Positions 41,986 through 54,447 of a stretch of 64,000 bases of DNA are shown here, in pieces. Made by a program: the position numbers and the translations under genes. The notes beneath the pieces are model-generated. The model was given only the letters and a program-made list of their open reading frames with translations. It did not search any database and was not told where the DNA came from. This DNA is from Globomyces pollinis-pini (lineage: Eukaryota; Chytridiomycota; Chytridiomycetes; Rhizophydiales; Globomycetaceae), in the NCBI GenBank assembly GCA_025399215.1, contig MU621115.1, positions 1 to 64,000 of the forward strand, in the 5' to 3' direction. Positions within the stretch are counted from its first letter, which is position 1, and every line of letters starts with the position of its first letter.

Positions 41986-42040
41986 TCTTTGAACTGTTTT
42001 TGCAATTGAAGTTCTTTAACAAATAAAAAAACAAGGAGGA

Positions 42041-43049
42041 ATGAAATTACCAAAGTTACCATCAATTCGAGAACTACTGAATCTATACCAAATCAACCCA
42101 CAAAAGAAACTGAGTCAAAATTTCATTTCAAATAAATATGCTCAACAGTTTGTAAAATTAAATGATTCATACCACAATCAACTAGTGATTGAAATAGGTT
42201 CAGGTATATTGAATTATTTGATGGTTGAATAGGACCAGGAGGACTGACGAGACAATTATTATCTACAAATGTAAAGAAACTCATTGGTATTGAAAAAGAT
42301 TCAAGATTTGAACCAATTTTATCCCAATTACAAACTGCTAGTGGAAATCGATTTCAATACCAAATTGCAGATATTTTAGACGATAAAGATGGAGCGTTAT
42401 CAAATCAGATATTGGATTCTCATCATCAAATTGGATATGGTGTATTATTGGTTGGGAATTTACCATTTTCAATCTCGGGATTAGTGTTAAATCAATGGAT
42501 CCGTCAAGCATTGTTGAATCAAGGTTTATTTCGTATTAATAATATTGAACTGTTGCTGATATTTTCAAATGAAGTGGGACAGGTATTGTTATTATTGTTT
42601 GAATATAGAGATTAATACCCAATCATGGTAAAAGAACGAGATTCTCGGCATTAACACAGACCGCTTTTCAAATTACGGATACAATGGTGATCCCCAATTC
42701 TGGGTTTGATCCTGTTCCAAATGTATTTATTTTTTGATTAAATGATAGTGTGATTGTATGGGAATCAAGTTAATTCGAAATCCATCATCACCGACATTTA
42801 ATGGTAATCTATTCATGTTTACACGTAGAATTCGAATATGATTATTATGTTGATTTTTTAAAGTTTTTTTATTCGTTACCGAATAAACTTGCTCGTGTTC
42901 CAATGACTAAAATACCCAATGGATTGGAGATACTGGATACTGCGGGTATTGAATTGAATTCAAGAGTATATTCCATACCTGTTGAGAAACTGATTCAACT
43001 TTCCACTTTGTGCCTTTCTAGTGGCATTTCCTCTGATTCATTCAAATAA
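42041..43049 (+). CDS. rRNA adenine dimethyltransferase family (KsgA/Dim1/mtTFB type)
   Basis: Spliced CDS of 300 residues with four introns (29, 26, 26, 25 nt). The family dimethylates two adenines of small-subunit rRNA; a branch became mitochondrial transcription factor B. Seen: QNFISNKY start, AdoMet-binding IEIGSGPGGLTRQLL, GIEKD, the catalytic VGNLPFSISG (NLPF), and RTRFSALTQTAFQI. The N-terminal segment is short and basic-hydrophobic. The C-terminal region after NPSSPTF is divergent. The organelle-like, divergent sequence points to a mitochondrial member (TFB1M-like) rather than nuclear Dim1; this is inference. Confidence 0.88.
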
Positions 43050-43280
43050 TCAACGTTTATTTATTGGCCATCACAACACAGTTAATATAATTCAATTTCA
43101 ATTAACTTCTTGCGTCTTCGATATTGGTAGTGCCGATTGTTAACTTCTCACTCGCTTCTATTTCCATAATTCAATGCATCGAGCGTGAGGCAAAAGATCC
43201 AAAATAATTTAAAAATCAACCTTTATTGATTGGTACATTTACAAAGAGGAATCACTAGAGTACTGTACTACATTATTAAA

Positions 43281-44272
43281 CTATTCAATCTTTTCCAGAA
43301 AGTTTGAAGGAACGATTCCGATTCGATTATCCCGAAGTACATGCCACCATTGTCCTTGGTGATCAACAATATCAAGAACGTCATCTTTAGAAAACGACAT
43401 TTCATCAGGATCTGTTTCACTTGCAGTATCTAATAACATTAGTTGATATAATATTACAATTGTATAAAGCTTTAGCTTGGAATTGGATAGTGATTGAATC
43501 GTGTATGATTTGACTTTTACGTTCAGTTGGTACTGAAGGGGAATTTAAATTACGTGGCAGTATGGATTTACGATTGTGGTTTGACTTTGGCCTAGCATTT
43601 TCAAGTTGCTTTGGACTTCTGATTGTAACATTTTGACCTGATTCACTTTTGATTGTGATTGGTCGATTTGGATCAAGTGAATAGGACTCACTTTTGATGG
43701 CAGGAGAATAAGTTTGAGATTTGATTGCATCTTTTGGTATTGAAATCATAGGATGTACAGATGCTACAGAATTTGGACTCGAACGCGGTTTAATGCTATC
43801 TGCAGCAAACCCAGAAGAAGGCTTAAACCAGTGAAAGATTGAATCACTCTCAGTGGTGAAAAATCCAAGGATGTAAAACTAGGATAAATAATGAGATTAT
43901 TACCACAGGGAAAAATAATATAATTAAACCCACATATCTGATTGAGTTGCCAATATTATCTGATCGTGTGATGGCAGCAATGGCAGCCGAGTTATGTATA
44001 TCTTGAGGGATGATCGTCAATAGAATGATTGAAGTAGCGACAATGAATTGGCGATAGGTGAGTATTGAGTCAGATATAATTGTATAGAGTATGGCGATAA
44101 TCCATGCGAGTTGTAAAAATAACCAAAACCAAGTTAATCCATATGGGTTAAACTTTGATGTTATTTGAGATTGAGCGATACATAATCCTATGAAATTCAG
44201 TAGCCAAGCAAAGAAAGCAGTGGCTAGAGTAACCGACAAATTTAGGTTGAGCACAAGCGAATTCCAGTTCAT
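43281..44272 (-). CDS. SHO1: Sho1-type osmosensor (four membrane segments, SH3)
   Basis: Spliced CDS of 312 residues with two introns (25 and 28 nt). The ATG at 44272 (MNWNSLV) is used. Four hydrophobic segments lie in the first ~125 residues, in the spacing of Sho1. A disordered Ser/Pro linker (SIKPRSSPNS, YSLDPNRPITIKSES) leads to a C-terminal SH3 domain: KALYNYTASETDPDEMSF, VLDIVDHQGQWWHV, GIVPSNFLEKIE. In yeasts Sho1 recruits Pbs2 and Ste11 to the plasma membrane during osmotic stress, cell-wall stress and filamentation. The MAPKK in this window may act downstream. Sho1 is a fungal protein, and this is the best taxonomic marker here. Confidence 0.93.
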
Positions 44273-44817
44273 TTGATTTGATTGTTGAATGATATGTTCA
44301 AGTGAATTGAAGGACTCCAATTATTTTTTGAAAGACTGATAGAAAGAGGGAATGTTTTATGGATGAAGGCTCAGTACCCAACAAAATTCGATGAAGTCAA
44401 CGACGCCTGAAACAACGGAGCAGGATTATCATTATAGGACCAACATTATGTAATCAACAGTGGTTTGATATGTAATAAGCAGTGCTTTAGTGTGTGATGT
44501 GACTGATAGCGTTGTAGTGGTAGTGGTGCCTAAACACCACACTTGATATTGACAAGAACGCGTCAGTAAAGCTAAACATCAACTACTACGATCAATGGTG
44601 AATCAACAGTAGCGAATAAAGTGTCAACAAGTAATTTAAAAGTAAATTATCAAAGGTGCATTACCTCTAATTTTAATTCCGTTGTATCAACAAATGATCT
44701 ACACTTCACTTTCATTACTAATCTATTTAATCTTACTCTATTTGATAAGAATACAAATCAGTAGTTCATTTCTCGCACGAGTGTTTATTGTGTGTTTGAT
44801 CTCTTACTTTTTCTTTC
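44273..44817. promoter_or_regulatory. Divergent promoter, SHO1 / kinesin-4
   Basis: 545 bp between divergent start codons without a supported frame. Possible 5' leader exons of SHO1 lie in the first 50 bases because its frame continues upstream of the ATG without an in-frame stop until about 44322. Confidence 0.4.
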
Positions 44818-47800
44818 ATGGCCGAATCATCAGTTAGGGTCGCTGTTAGAGTCAGACCAATGGCTGCCAAGGAATTACTGGCTAACTCTTGTTCTTGCGT
44901 CGATTTTATTCCCGGTGCTCCTCAATTGGTCGTCGGTGGTGGACCAGGTTGCGGGGTAGGTACTGATGCAGTTTACGGATTTGCTCAGAAATCATTCTCA
45001 TTCGACTATGTTTTCGATGATAATTCTACTCAACAAGAACTTTATACCCAGTGCGTTTTGCCTTTGGTCTTACGTTTCTTGGATGGCTTTAACGCAACCG
45101 TATGTCATATCTCTTTCTCATTTGACTTTAGATTTTGGCTTATGGACAGACTGGCTCAGGTAAAACATATTCAATGGGAATTGGGTTGGAGGGTCTATCG
45201 CCAACAAACGCTTTGTCCGGACAAGGTATATCGCATTCAATAACAGCAGGAATTGTACCTAGAGCAATTTCAGATTTATTTAACCAGATTTCGGTACTAT
45301 CTAGAAAATCAGAGAGTTATGATGCTAAAGTATCAGTATCTTTCCTAGAATTGCATAACGAAGAATTGATTGATTTACTAAATACTCGTCCTAGAACTGC
45401 CACAGGAGGTCCTACTATTAGAGAGGATGGGCATGGAAATATTGTTTGGTTGAATCTATCCGAAGAAACTGTGCAATCCACCGCAGAAATTTTATCGTAT
45501 GTTTACTGACTTTAATATTAGTATATTACAACGTGGAAGTCTATGCAGAACTACTGGCTCAACGGATATGAATGCCACTTCTTCTCGGTCCCATGCTATC
45601 TTTACTGTTACGCTCCGTCAAACAAATATACCAAACAACGAAGGTGGAACAAATGGACAATCCCTCATTTCAAAGTTTCATTTTGTAGATCTCGCTGGAT
45701 CAGAGCGATTAAAGCGGACCAACGCGGAGGGAGATAGGAAAAAAGAGGGGATTTCAATCAACCAAGGTTTACTTGCTCTCGGTAATGTCATCTCGGCACT
45801 TGGTGATGAAAGTAGAAAATCTGGACATGTTCCTTATAGAGATTCAAAGCTTACTCGTATGTTGCAAGATAGTTTAGGGGGAAATAGCCAAACCCTAATG
45901 CTTGCTTGCATAAGTCCCAGTGATTTAAATTATGGTGAAACTGTCAATACACTACATTATGCGAACCGCGCAAGGAATATCAAAAACAAAGTAGCTGTTA
46001 ATCAAGATTGGGGCAATGCTGGATCCGGTGATATGTATCGAGAAGTTAAATCTCTTCGAACTATAATTTCACAATTAAGAACAGAAATTGCATTGATTAG
46101 AGCCGGTAGTCATACTGATGCTCCTTCAGCTGAACCTGCCTTTCCATTTGCTCATAAAGAAATTGAATTCCGTGAACGTCGTGAAAGAGATCAAAATTCA
46201 GAAATTGAAGAATTAAAATTAAAACTTGCTGCAAGCACATTTCAAATGGAACGATTTCAATTTCATTCTTTTCGTTTGTTAGAACGAGTTCAGAGTCAAG
46301 CTCAACAAATTTTAGAATTAACAACAGAGAGGGATACAGCTATCGCAGAAAAATGTCAAATACTTCATACTTATGCTTCTGATCCAAATGCATTACCTCA
46401 CTTGGATGTGAATACCAGTGGTAAAACTGCAATTAATTCCAAAGAAGTCTGGACCACTGATTTAACAGATGAAACCCCAATGGTAGAATTGCCGTTCAAA
46501 AAGAAGTTGAAAACTTCAAATGGATGCTCACCAGTGTCATCTGGAACTAACACACCAGAAACTGGAAAAAGAAGTCGTTCTCCAGTTCTTGCTGACACAC
46601 CACCAACTGAAAATAAGGTTATCAGTAAAATGATCCGAGAATATCAATCAACAATCACCAACCTTCAAATACAATTGGCAGAATGTGAAGATAAGTTGGC
46701 TTGGCAACATGAAGCAATGGCAAAGTTGGGGCGAAATGGTGGTAAATCTAACTTTGCTTGGACAGAAAACAAATTGGATGAATTCAATATTCCTCATAAT
46801 CCAATGCTGAAGCAAATCAAAATCATATCAAGCGAGAATTTGAATAATACAAATGACGTACATCGTGAAAAAGAAGTGATGAGAGCGTTAAGAGAAAATA
46901 TTGAACTTCAAGAAGCTATTAGCAATTTGGCGTCTGGTGAGGAAACGAAACTAAATATACAATCCATTATGAATGAGGCATTCCAAGATGTAAATAACTG
47001 ACTATTAATAACATTAGAATACCATCAAACTGGGACAAGCAAATCAGCAGCATGAGCATGATCCAGACGCCGATCCAGATGTTTACCTCTTGATCAATAA
47101 GATTCAGAATGATATAGCTCAACATGAGGCTCTAGTGGAAAGAATACAAAAGAGGGATGCTGAATATGAGCAAATGCAAACTAATTATGAATCGAAATTA
47201 ACCATGTTACAAGAGCAAATGAACCGAATCATTAATGAACGTGACTTAGCATTGAAAAAGTTTCCAAATACTGGATCCAAGCAACAAAATTTGGCCAAAT
47301 CTAAATTTGAGGAAGAAAAGAGAAAATTGGATTCGCAAATTGCCGATTATCGTAGAAAGATGGGAGAAAATTCAAGATTACAATCCACAAATCGAAATCG
47401 ATCTGATATGTTGAGCAAAGAATTGCAAAACACTATTAATGCTCTGAAAGGTAAGATATGATTGATTAATTGTAGTTGAAAAAATGCGAATTTTACAAGA
47501 TTTACGCAAACAAAATCAAAAGCATCGTGACACGACCACAGCTAATTTACGAGAGATATCGAAATTGAAGAGACGAGAAAAGGCTGCTACAGATGTGGCA
47601 AAACGATTGGAACGTAGTAATCAATTGCAGCGAGTGATGCTGAAAAAGAAGGACGAATTAGCCATGAAAACGCAAACAAAACTCAACAATGTAATGCAAC
47701 TATTAAAACGTTCAACAACTCCCAATAAAATTTTCAAATCGCATGCATCTGGATATTCATCACCAGTACCGTTTAAAGGCAAAAATCGATTCAATGCACC

Positions 47801-49283
47801 ATCAATGAATCAAATGCTGGCATCCGTAGCCTCTCCTGTCCGAGTCTCTGTTTCGCAATCAATAACAAAGTCCAAATCTAATATTGAAATCCATGCTCAA
47901 TTTAAGAAGCAAATGGTTGATAAAGAATTGGCATCAACAATTACATGTCGGAAAACACAAAAGAAACTTGATAAACTTCAAGAGTGTCGAAATCGATTAG
48001 TTGCTGAACAACGGGAATTGATTGCTGAAAGGAAACGTGTTATTGAAGCTCAATTTAAACAAACTGGGGTTTATGATGATAAATCACCACAGTATATGGA
48101 TGAGCGCGTACAAGCTATTGATGTTGAGGTTGGAATGTTAGATAGTGACATGAAAACATTAGAATCAACGTTGAAGAAAAATAGTGGACTATTGGATGGG
48201 GATCTGATGGATTCGCAATTTGAAAATCTTGGTTGTATAATTGATTTAAGTCTCGAAAATGCCTTAAATCTACTCAAATCTTTAGATCGCATTGAATTGG
48301 AGGCTACACTTATGCTGTTTATGGAGGATATAGTTCATCTTAGGACCGATGAAGCTGAATTACAAGAAGTTATAGAGGAGAAGTCTATGATTGTGGAAAA
48401 TTTGTCACAACAACTTGATGATCTATTGATGACATTGCAGGATTTAAAGAGACGTGGTGATGTTGGTAGTGGCCGTGAAGCAAATATTGAACCTTCTCAT
48501 GATCTGGGTGTGGAAAGAACGAAATCTCCTCAAGAATCCGTGATGGAAGTGTCCGACATCAATGATACTTCTATGAACCATGTTGAAGATATAACTGTCA
48601 ATCACGTTGACAGTGTATCTACAAGCCATCTAAATGATACATTAGCAAAGCCTTCCATTTTGAGTAGGTTAAATACTCGACAACAATCTGGTAAGCCAAT
48701 AACGGACTCAGCAATTACATTGGAGTCTTCGGTCACATTAATAGAAAGTTTGGAACAGTCTTTTCCGGATGCTGCAGTTGTTCAACCAGTCTCTCGAATT
48801 CCTTCACCGGTGAGACGTAAAGAATCGCCTTTTGTCCAAGACGATGATGCAGGTTTGCATCGTGGTAGGACTTCAATACCACGAGTTTTATCACCACTAG
48901 TTGTAAAGGATCGATCCTTGTCACCTCTAAAAGACTATGGAGCTCTTCAAAGATTTGGAGATCTAACGAGGTCTACTGCAGGGTTGGGGCCATTTAAACC
49001 GAAAGAACGCGAATCGATCACATCTAACTCAAGCTCCACCCAACTATCAGGTACACCTGTAATAGAGGAGGAGCCAAAAAAGAAGCGCCATGATTTACTA
49101 TCGCTGGGTGGGTCTGATGTATTCAAACGATTGGCCAATTCTCATACCCTAGCCAGTCAAGCCAAAGTTATCCATCGAGCGCAACCTATTGATAAAGAAT
49201 CTTTATTGCAAGATATATGTGGATTGGATTCTAAACGAAAATCTAGTGGTGATTTTGACACAATGTTGGATGATGGTAGTTAA
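44818..49283 (+). CDS. Kinesin-4 family motor
   Basis: Spliced CDS of 1,451 residues with four introns (32, 25, 28, 25 nt). The N-terminal motor domain starts VRVAVRVRP and contains the P-loop [10 protein letters not shown], switch I ([11 protein letters not shown]), switch II (VDLAGSE), and [11 protein letters not shown]...ACISP. The ending [21 protein letters not shown], with its neck sequence, is typical of kinesin-4 (KIF4/KIF21/KIF7-27). A long stalk of coiled coils follows (about residues 380-750 and 850-1080). The tail is Ser/Pro-rich with many SP sites and no recognised KIF4 Cys-rich domain or WD40. It is a plus-end motor for microtubule length control, spindle midzone or cilia; which role applies cannot be told. 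Confidence 0.93.
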
Positions 49284-49611
49284 ATTTTATTGGTTATCAC
49301 TTGCAGATTGTTGATATTTGAAATGAAATATTTATGTTATTCAACACTTTTAATGCTTATCTTGTGTTCATTTCAAATGTTTAATTTTGAATTACAGTGA
49401 GGTTTCCACTTTTAGTTTGTGTGATTCATTTTTTACCATCTATCGTTTGCATAAATGCGAATTAAGATCAAATTGTGTAATAGATATTGTGAACAATGAC
49501 TGCGTGTGATGTGCATTGTGGGATTGAACCATATATGGAAAGAACCCACAATACTTGATCGTGGATATTGTGATACTAAATTAAAGAGCTGAATTTAGAT
49601 CTTGGTCGGTA
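49284..49611. other. Intergenic, downstream of kinesin
   Basis: 328 bp AT-rich sequence between two plus-strand genes with no supported frame or repeat. Confidence 0.4.
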
Positions 49612-51675
49612 ATGGATTATGTCGAAAACCTAAGACCTTTAAAACCTAAATCAGCAAAGGGGAATCGACCCCAGAACCAATACGTGTCGTTGCCAAGGTA
49701 TTTATTCAAATAAGGATGTAACTAAATATACAGTTTAAAGAAGCAACAAGGAGTTGATATTGGATTTATGGGAATTTCAGTCAGTCAAGCTCCAACTCAA
49801 TATGTTGAAAGGGAGAAAAATGTTCCAAGACCAATTATTGAGAAACCGACGCTAACGTATTATCAACAAAAGACTGTAGAAAATAGTGATACATCTGTTC
49901 CTTCACTTCCTACGTTACAAGAGAAGTTTCCAAGTACAAAATCAAATCCATATACCACAAAGTCGCACAAAGATATCAGTAAATCGGTATCATTTGGACA
50001 ACCAACTGAAAAAGAATTAATTTATCAGCAAGCAAAACCAAAAGTCAAAGAATTAACTCAACGCACTCGAAGACCATTAAATGAGGAATTCAGGCGACAT
50101 GATTCTGAAGACGAAGAAAAACTATCAAGGAGCTCAAAGAAAAAGAGTAAAAGTGGGATAATCCAACCATCTACAGTAGAAGTGTTTGAAAAGCTTCAAG
50201 GCAGAATGGCAAAAAATAACAGTCTAGGTACTTTCATGACTATCTTTATATTTTAGAAATGAATGCTAAACGATCAAATGATTTACTGCAAAGTATTCTC
50301 AATGTGGATCAAGATTATAGTGAACCACAAGCAGATGCTGATTTGCCAGAAGAACTCGACAAATTTATGCCTGTTGAAGCTGAAGTGATTGAAAGAGATC
50401 GTTCGTCATTTCTTTCCACAACCGCCAATCCATTATTAATGTATGGACTGCCAGCTCCAAATCGGAATATTGACGCCGCAGAGGAACCGATTGAATCCGT
50501 TAGACAGACACCCCAACTCTCAAAAGCAGTCAGCTATGCTAGACTTACTTCTGGTATAGTCATACCGAAGAAGGTTATGGTACATTCTCATAAAGTTGAT
50601 TTTGCAAACTCAGAGTCATTAGGTAAGTTCTAAGAAATTTTACTGTTAGTCAATAGGCAAAGTAGCGACTTTGATTTGTTGAAAAAGAAATCGTTTGATG
50701 ATTTCTTTGAAGACTTTGAACGAGTTCTAGAACGTCAACATCATTTGGAAAGAATTGCTTTAAGTTCGCTTTGTAAAAGTTTCGATGATGATTTTACTCC
50801 ACCAAAATCAATTGGAAAGTATTCCAAAGAGAATATATATAAGATGATCTCAAATGTTTTGATTCATATCAATAATCAAAAAAAGAGAATTATAAATGAA
50901 ACGTTTGTTCATTCACTTATACAGGTTTTAGGTAATTTATTCTTGACCGTCTAAAGAATTAGAGGAAGAAGGAACCGAAATATTATACATCAAGGCAATC
51001 AAGGAGTTAATCCAGAATTTACCAAGGTATGAATATATCATATTCAAAGGAATCGTTGGTCATTTGAAGCGCTTAGCAGTTGCTTGTGATATAGACACTA
51101 ACGGCATGAAGCGATTGTTGAGGGGAATGGCATATATAGCAGGCGACGAATTGTTTCGACCCAGTCTGATATCAATCCTTCATATACCAACTAAGAAGAA
51201 GCTACTAAAAGATTTGGATACAAGTGATGTTGAACAATTTTATAGTGAAGAGATATATGATACCCAAGCTATGCACGAAAGTGGTAAGAAGCCTCTGGAG
51301 AAGAGAACTGCTTCAGAATTTTTTCTTTTTCGCAATAATAGCGATCACACACTAGACGCTCCAGATGCAGAGAAGAAAGGAATAAAAGCAAGCCCGTCTA
51401 AAGAAAATTTTAAACATCAAGCGAGTCAAAAAAGTATCCATTCACAACAAGAACCTATGTATGACAACAATGATGATATGGAATACCAGAAAATATTTCA
51501 TCGTAGTACCGAATCTGAATTTCAATTACTTCAGATTGATTATGAACCACCTAGTGACGTGAAAATTGGAGAATTGTTGTTTTCTCACCAAATTTGTTTG
51601 GATGCATGCAGTAGGGGGTTAGAATTGATATTGATTTACTATGAATATGCATTTTATAAAACTAGATCTAAATAA
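49612..51675 (+). CDS. RhoGAP-like protein, copy A
   Basis: Spliced CDS of 648 residues with four introns (36, 29, 27, 25 nt). The first exon starts MDYVENLRPL at 49612. The N-terminal half is basic, Ser/Lys-rich and disordered (LSRSSKKKSKSG). The C-terminal half shows a helical domain with FFEDFERVLERQHHL, a long helical linker, then the RhoGAP-like segment LPRYEYIIFKGIVGHLKRLA...MKRLLRGMAYIAGDELFRP, which follows the LP-H-L-LL-HL-R and NLA-FGP pattern of RhoGAP domains. I do not see the arginine-finger loop, so catalytic activity is doubtful. It shares the same order of segments with the next gene (51937-54430). Confidence 0.7.
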
Positions 51676-51936
51676 AAATACAGTTTTAATTTATTGGTTC
51701 TTGGAGACAGTTTTAGTTTTAATAACAAGCTTATCTGTGAAGCCAAGCAATAATTTACTACACGTAAAGATCCTTGATTCTTAATATATTGAATATAGTT
51801 TTTAGTACTAGAAAATTGTTAATGTTTGTACGCCAAATACAAAATACTAACATTTGTTTGTGTCACCACAATTAGGGTCCAAATGTATGTATCCATTCAC
51901 CCACAAACCCACCGAAAACTTTAATCAATCAAGATA

Positions 51937-54430
51937 ATGACATCTGATTTTGATTCAATCATCAAAAGAAGATGGGAAACATCATTGCCAGAAATTCCGA
52001 TAAAACCAAATAGTAGGAGAGAAGGGTTTCGTAGCAAACCATCTACCCCGTTCAATACAGGACTTTTTACTGTAATCGATTATCAGAGAAACATTAAAGT
52101 CAAATTTGAAAAAGGAATAGAGAATGAATTGGTTGGACACAATGTAAACAGTTTACGTGGTAAAGGGAAGAATAAAGTCGATTATGGAGGGGAATATTAC
52201 GGATTCGGTTATGGGGATCCAAATAGGTCTGGAAATGAAGGTGCGGATTTTGAAGCAGGTATGACAGCTTACTCATATCAAACTGGTAAAAGTTACAAGA
52301 TTGATGATAATTTGGAACACAATGATTTCGGTGACTCTTTTGCTGGTACATTTATAAACATCTAATCTCCTTAGAGTTGAGAAAAGCTGCAGCCATACAA
52401 AGGCAAGTAAAAGTTGTAAAAGAGCGACCAGTAGTAACCAATGATTATCAACGGCCAACACCTCCCAACAATCGCTACTCAGTGAACAGTTCAAATCAGA
52501 AGCAAAAGTTAATGGATGATCTGTTTGACCCTGATGAATTTACTTTGACGTCTAAAAGAGTCAGCATTGGTAAATCCGGTGTAAATTAATTGGTAGTGGA
52601 TCCTCCTCCAGTCTCTTTAAGGGAAAAGATCCGCAAAAGCTTAAAACCACGAATGATTCCATCTACAGGAGATAAAGGAGGCGGATATATCAATCAAGAG
52701 TTTAGACGATTGGATAGACGAATGTCTATCCAAGAAGGTAATATTCGAATGGCTAAATTCTGATAGACATATATGCAAGGGTTTATAAAGAGACGGAGGA
52801 AGGTTACGAAATGCCAAATATAAACAGGTTTGCTCTAGAAAACAATCCGGACGATTTCGAAAATATCATGATGATGGTCCCAGAGATGAAACGATTACAA
52901 CTCATGAGTGATAGGAATGGAGGGATTGTCGATTCCATCTTGATGTATAATCAAGGTGCACAAGTTTTCTTACCAGATTCTTACAAGCGTTTAATCGCAT
53001 CACAGATAAAAGTCCCACGAAGAGTTCTAGTCCCAGTTGGAAAGAGAAAAAATGCTTTTGTTCCGGAAGTTGTTGAAGAGTTTATTGAAGATGACTCTGC
53101 CAGATTGTTTTTTGCCGATTTTGAAATGTTATTGGATAGACAAGTTCATCTACATACAATGCAGTTATCTATGGTCAGTAGCATGGAAACCAAGACCCAG
53201 ATGAGAGATATCGCACGTTATCCAGTTGAGGATTTACTCAAATTAGTTTGGCATCAATATGCACATCTAAAGGTTATGGGAGATGAACTGATACCAGATG
53301 CCGTTTCAACTTGTATTTATGATATTCTACGTAACTACAGTGAAGTTTTTTGACGTTTAGATGATGGTGTTCTAACTCCTGAAGAGCAAGTTGCAGATAT
53401 TACAAATCTAATTATTAATATGACCAGAAAAGGTTTTATATATCTAAAAGCATTTACCGGTCATTTGAAAAGGTTTGATGTAACGTATTTTCATACTAGA
53501 ACAATTGGAGTTTGCAGTGAAGGCATTGGAGGACCAGAAAGATTATGTTCAGGATTAGCAAACATATTTGCATCATTAATATTTAAAAAACCAATGCCAA
53601 TGACCAATGATGTATATATCGCACCCATTCTTCAAATCCGAAAAATTGTAATTGAAGAGGATGAAGAAGAAGAAAGGGAGAGAAAAGAAAAGGCCAGATT
53701 GGCTGCTATTTGGGATGATGAAGATGATATTGTAATAGCTCCTAAACCAACGGTTATCGAAAAGGAAACAAAGCCTATAGTGCCGGATCTAGCTACAAAA
53801 GATACGACTATCGCTTCAGATTCAAACACAGCAAATTCAAACAAAGAAGAAAATGAAAGCAAAACAACCGAGAATGAAGAATATCCAGATGATTTTATTC
53901 CTATGGATGCCAATGACGGCGCTGGTGGTGATATGACCGATGGTGTTAAAAATAGTAAACCAGACTTGAGTAACGAAGCCAATGAAGATGATGAATCAAG
54001 TTCGCAAAACTCGTCAAGCTCCAGTTTAAATTCTCTGGATGAAAATAAAGCTGATAATGATGGCGATCATATAGAGGATGGAGAAAAAGGTGATATCCAA
54101 GCTGAGAGTAATGAAAATGAAGAATATGATGATGAAGATGACGAAGAAGATGAAGAAATACCCAAACCAGGAGCTGGACCACGAAAACCTTCTATATTTG
54201 CTTTCCGTGGTAACCCTCCAGAAATAGATGCAGTTAAAACAACAAAAAATCAAGAGAATTGTGAATTATTTGGCTGGGATGAAATTACCGAAGAAGACTT
54301 GAAATTCCACTTACTTGAACAAGAAACACCATTAACTGCATTTGGTGCTGGGTTGGAAATAATACTCAAAAATTGGGATAAAATGTTCCTTAATGAACAA
54401 GGTGGACGAAGAAGGCGAAGAAATGCATAA
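51937..54430 (+). CDS. RhoGAP-like protein, copy B, acidic tail
   Basis: Spliced CDS of 795 residues with four introns (29, 27, 29 and 21 nt). The domain order matches copy A: INQEFRRLDRR, DLLKLVWHQ, FFADFEMLLDRQVHL, then KAFTGHLKRF...SGLANIFASLIFKKP, which resembles the end of a RhoGAP domain. The arginine finger is not evident. The tail contains a basic-acidic helix (EEDEEEERERKEKARL) and a long Glu/Asp/Ser/Asn-rich region (DDEDDEEDEEIP). An in-frame TGA at about codon 475 lies inside a 21-nt GT-AG interval (53340-53360); removing it restores the frame, and the CDS length becomes a multiple of three. Copy A and copy B are divergent tandem duplicates. Confidence 0.7.
53340..53360 (+). other. 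Candidate 21-nt spliceosomal intron
   Basis: GT-AG interval in the RhoGAP-like copy B. It contains the only stop in the surrounding open frame and ends CGTTTAG like other introns here. Splicing joins AC(A) to AT to give Asn and continues in the expected frame. It would be the shortest intron in the window. Confidence 0.6.
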
Positions 54431-54447
54431 TTAACGTTTAATATACT

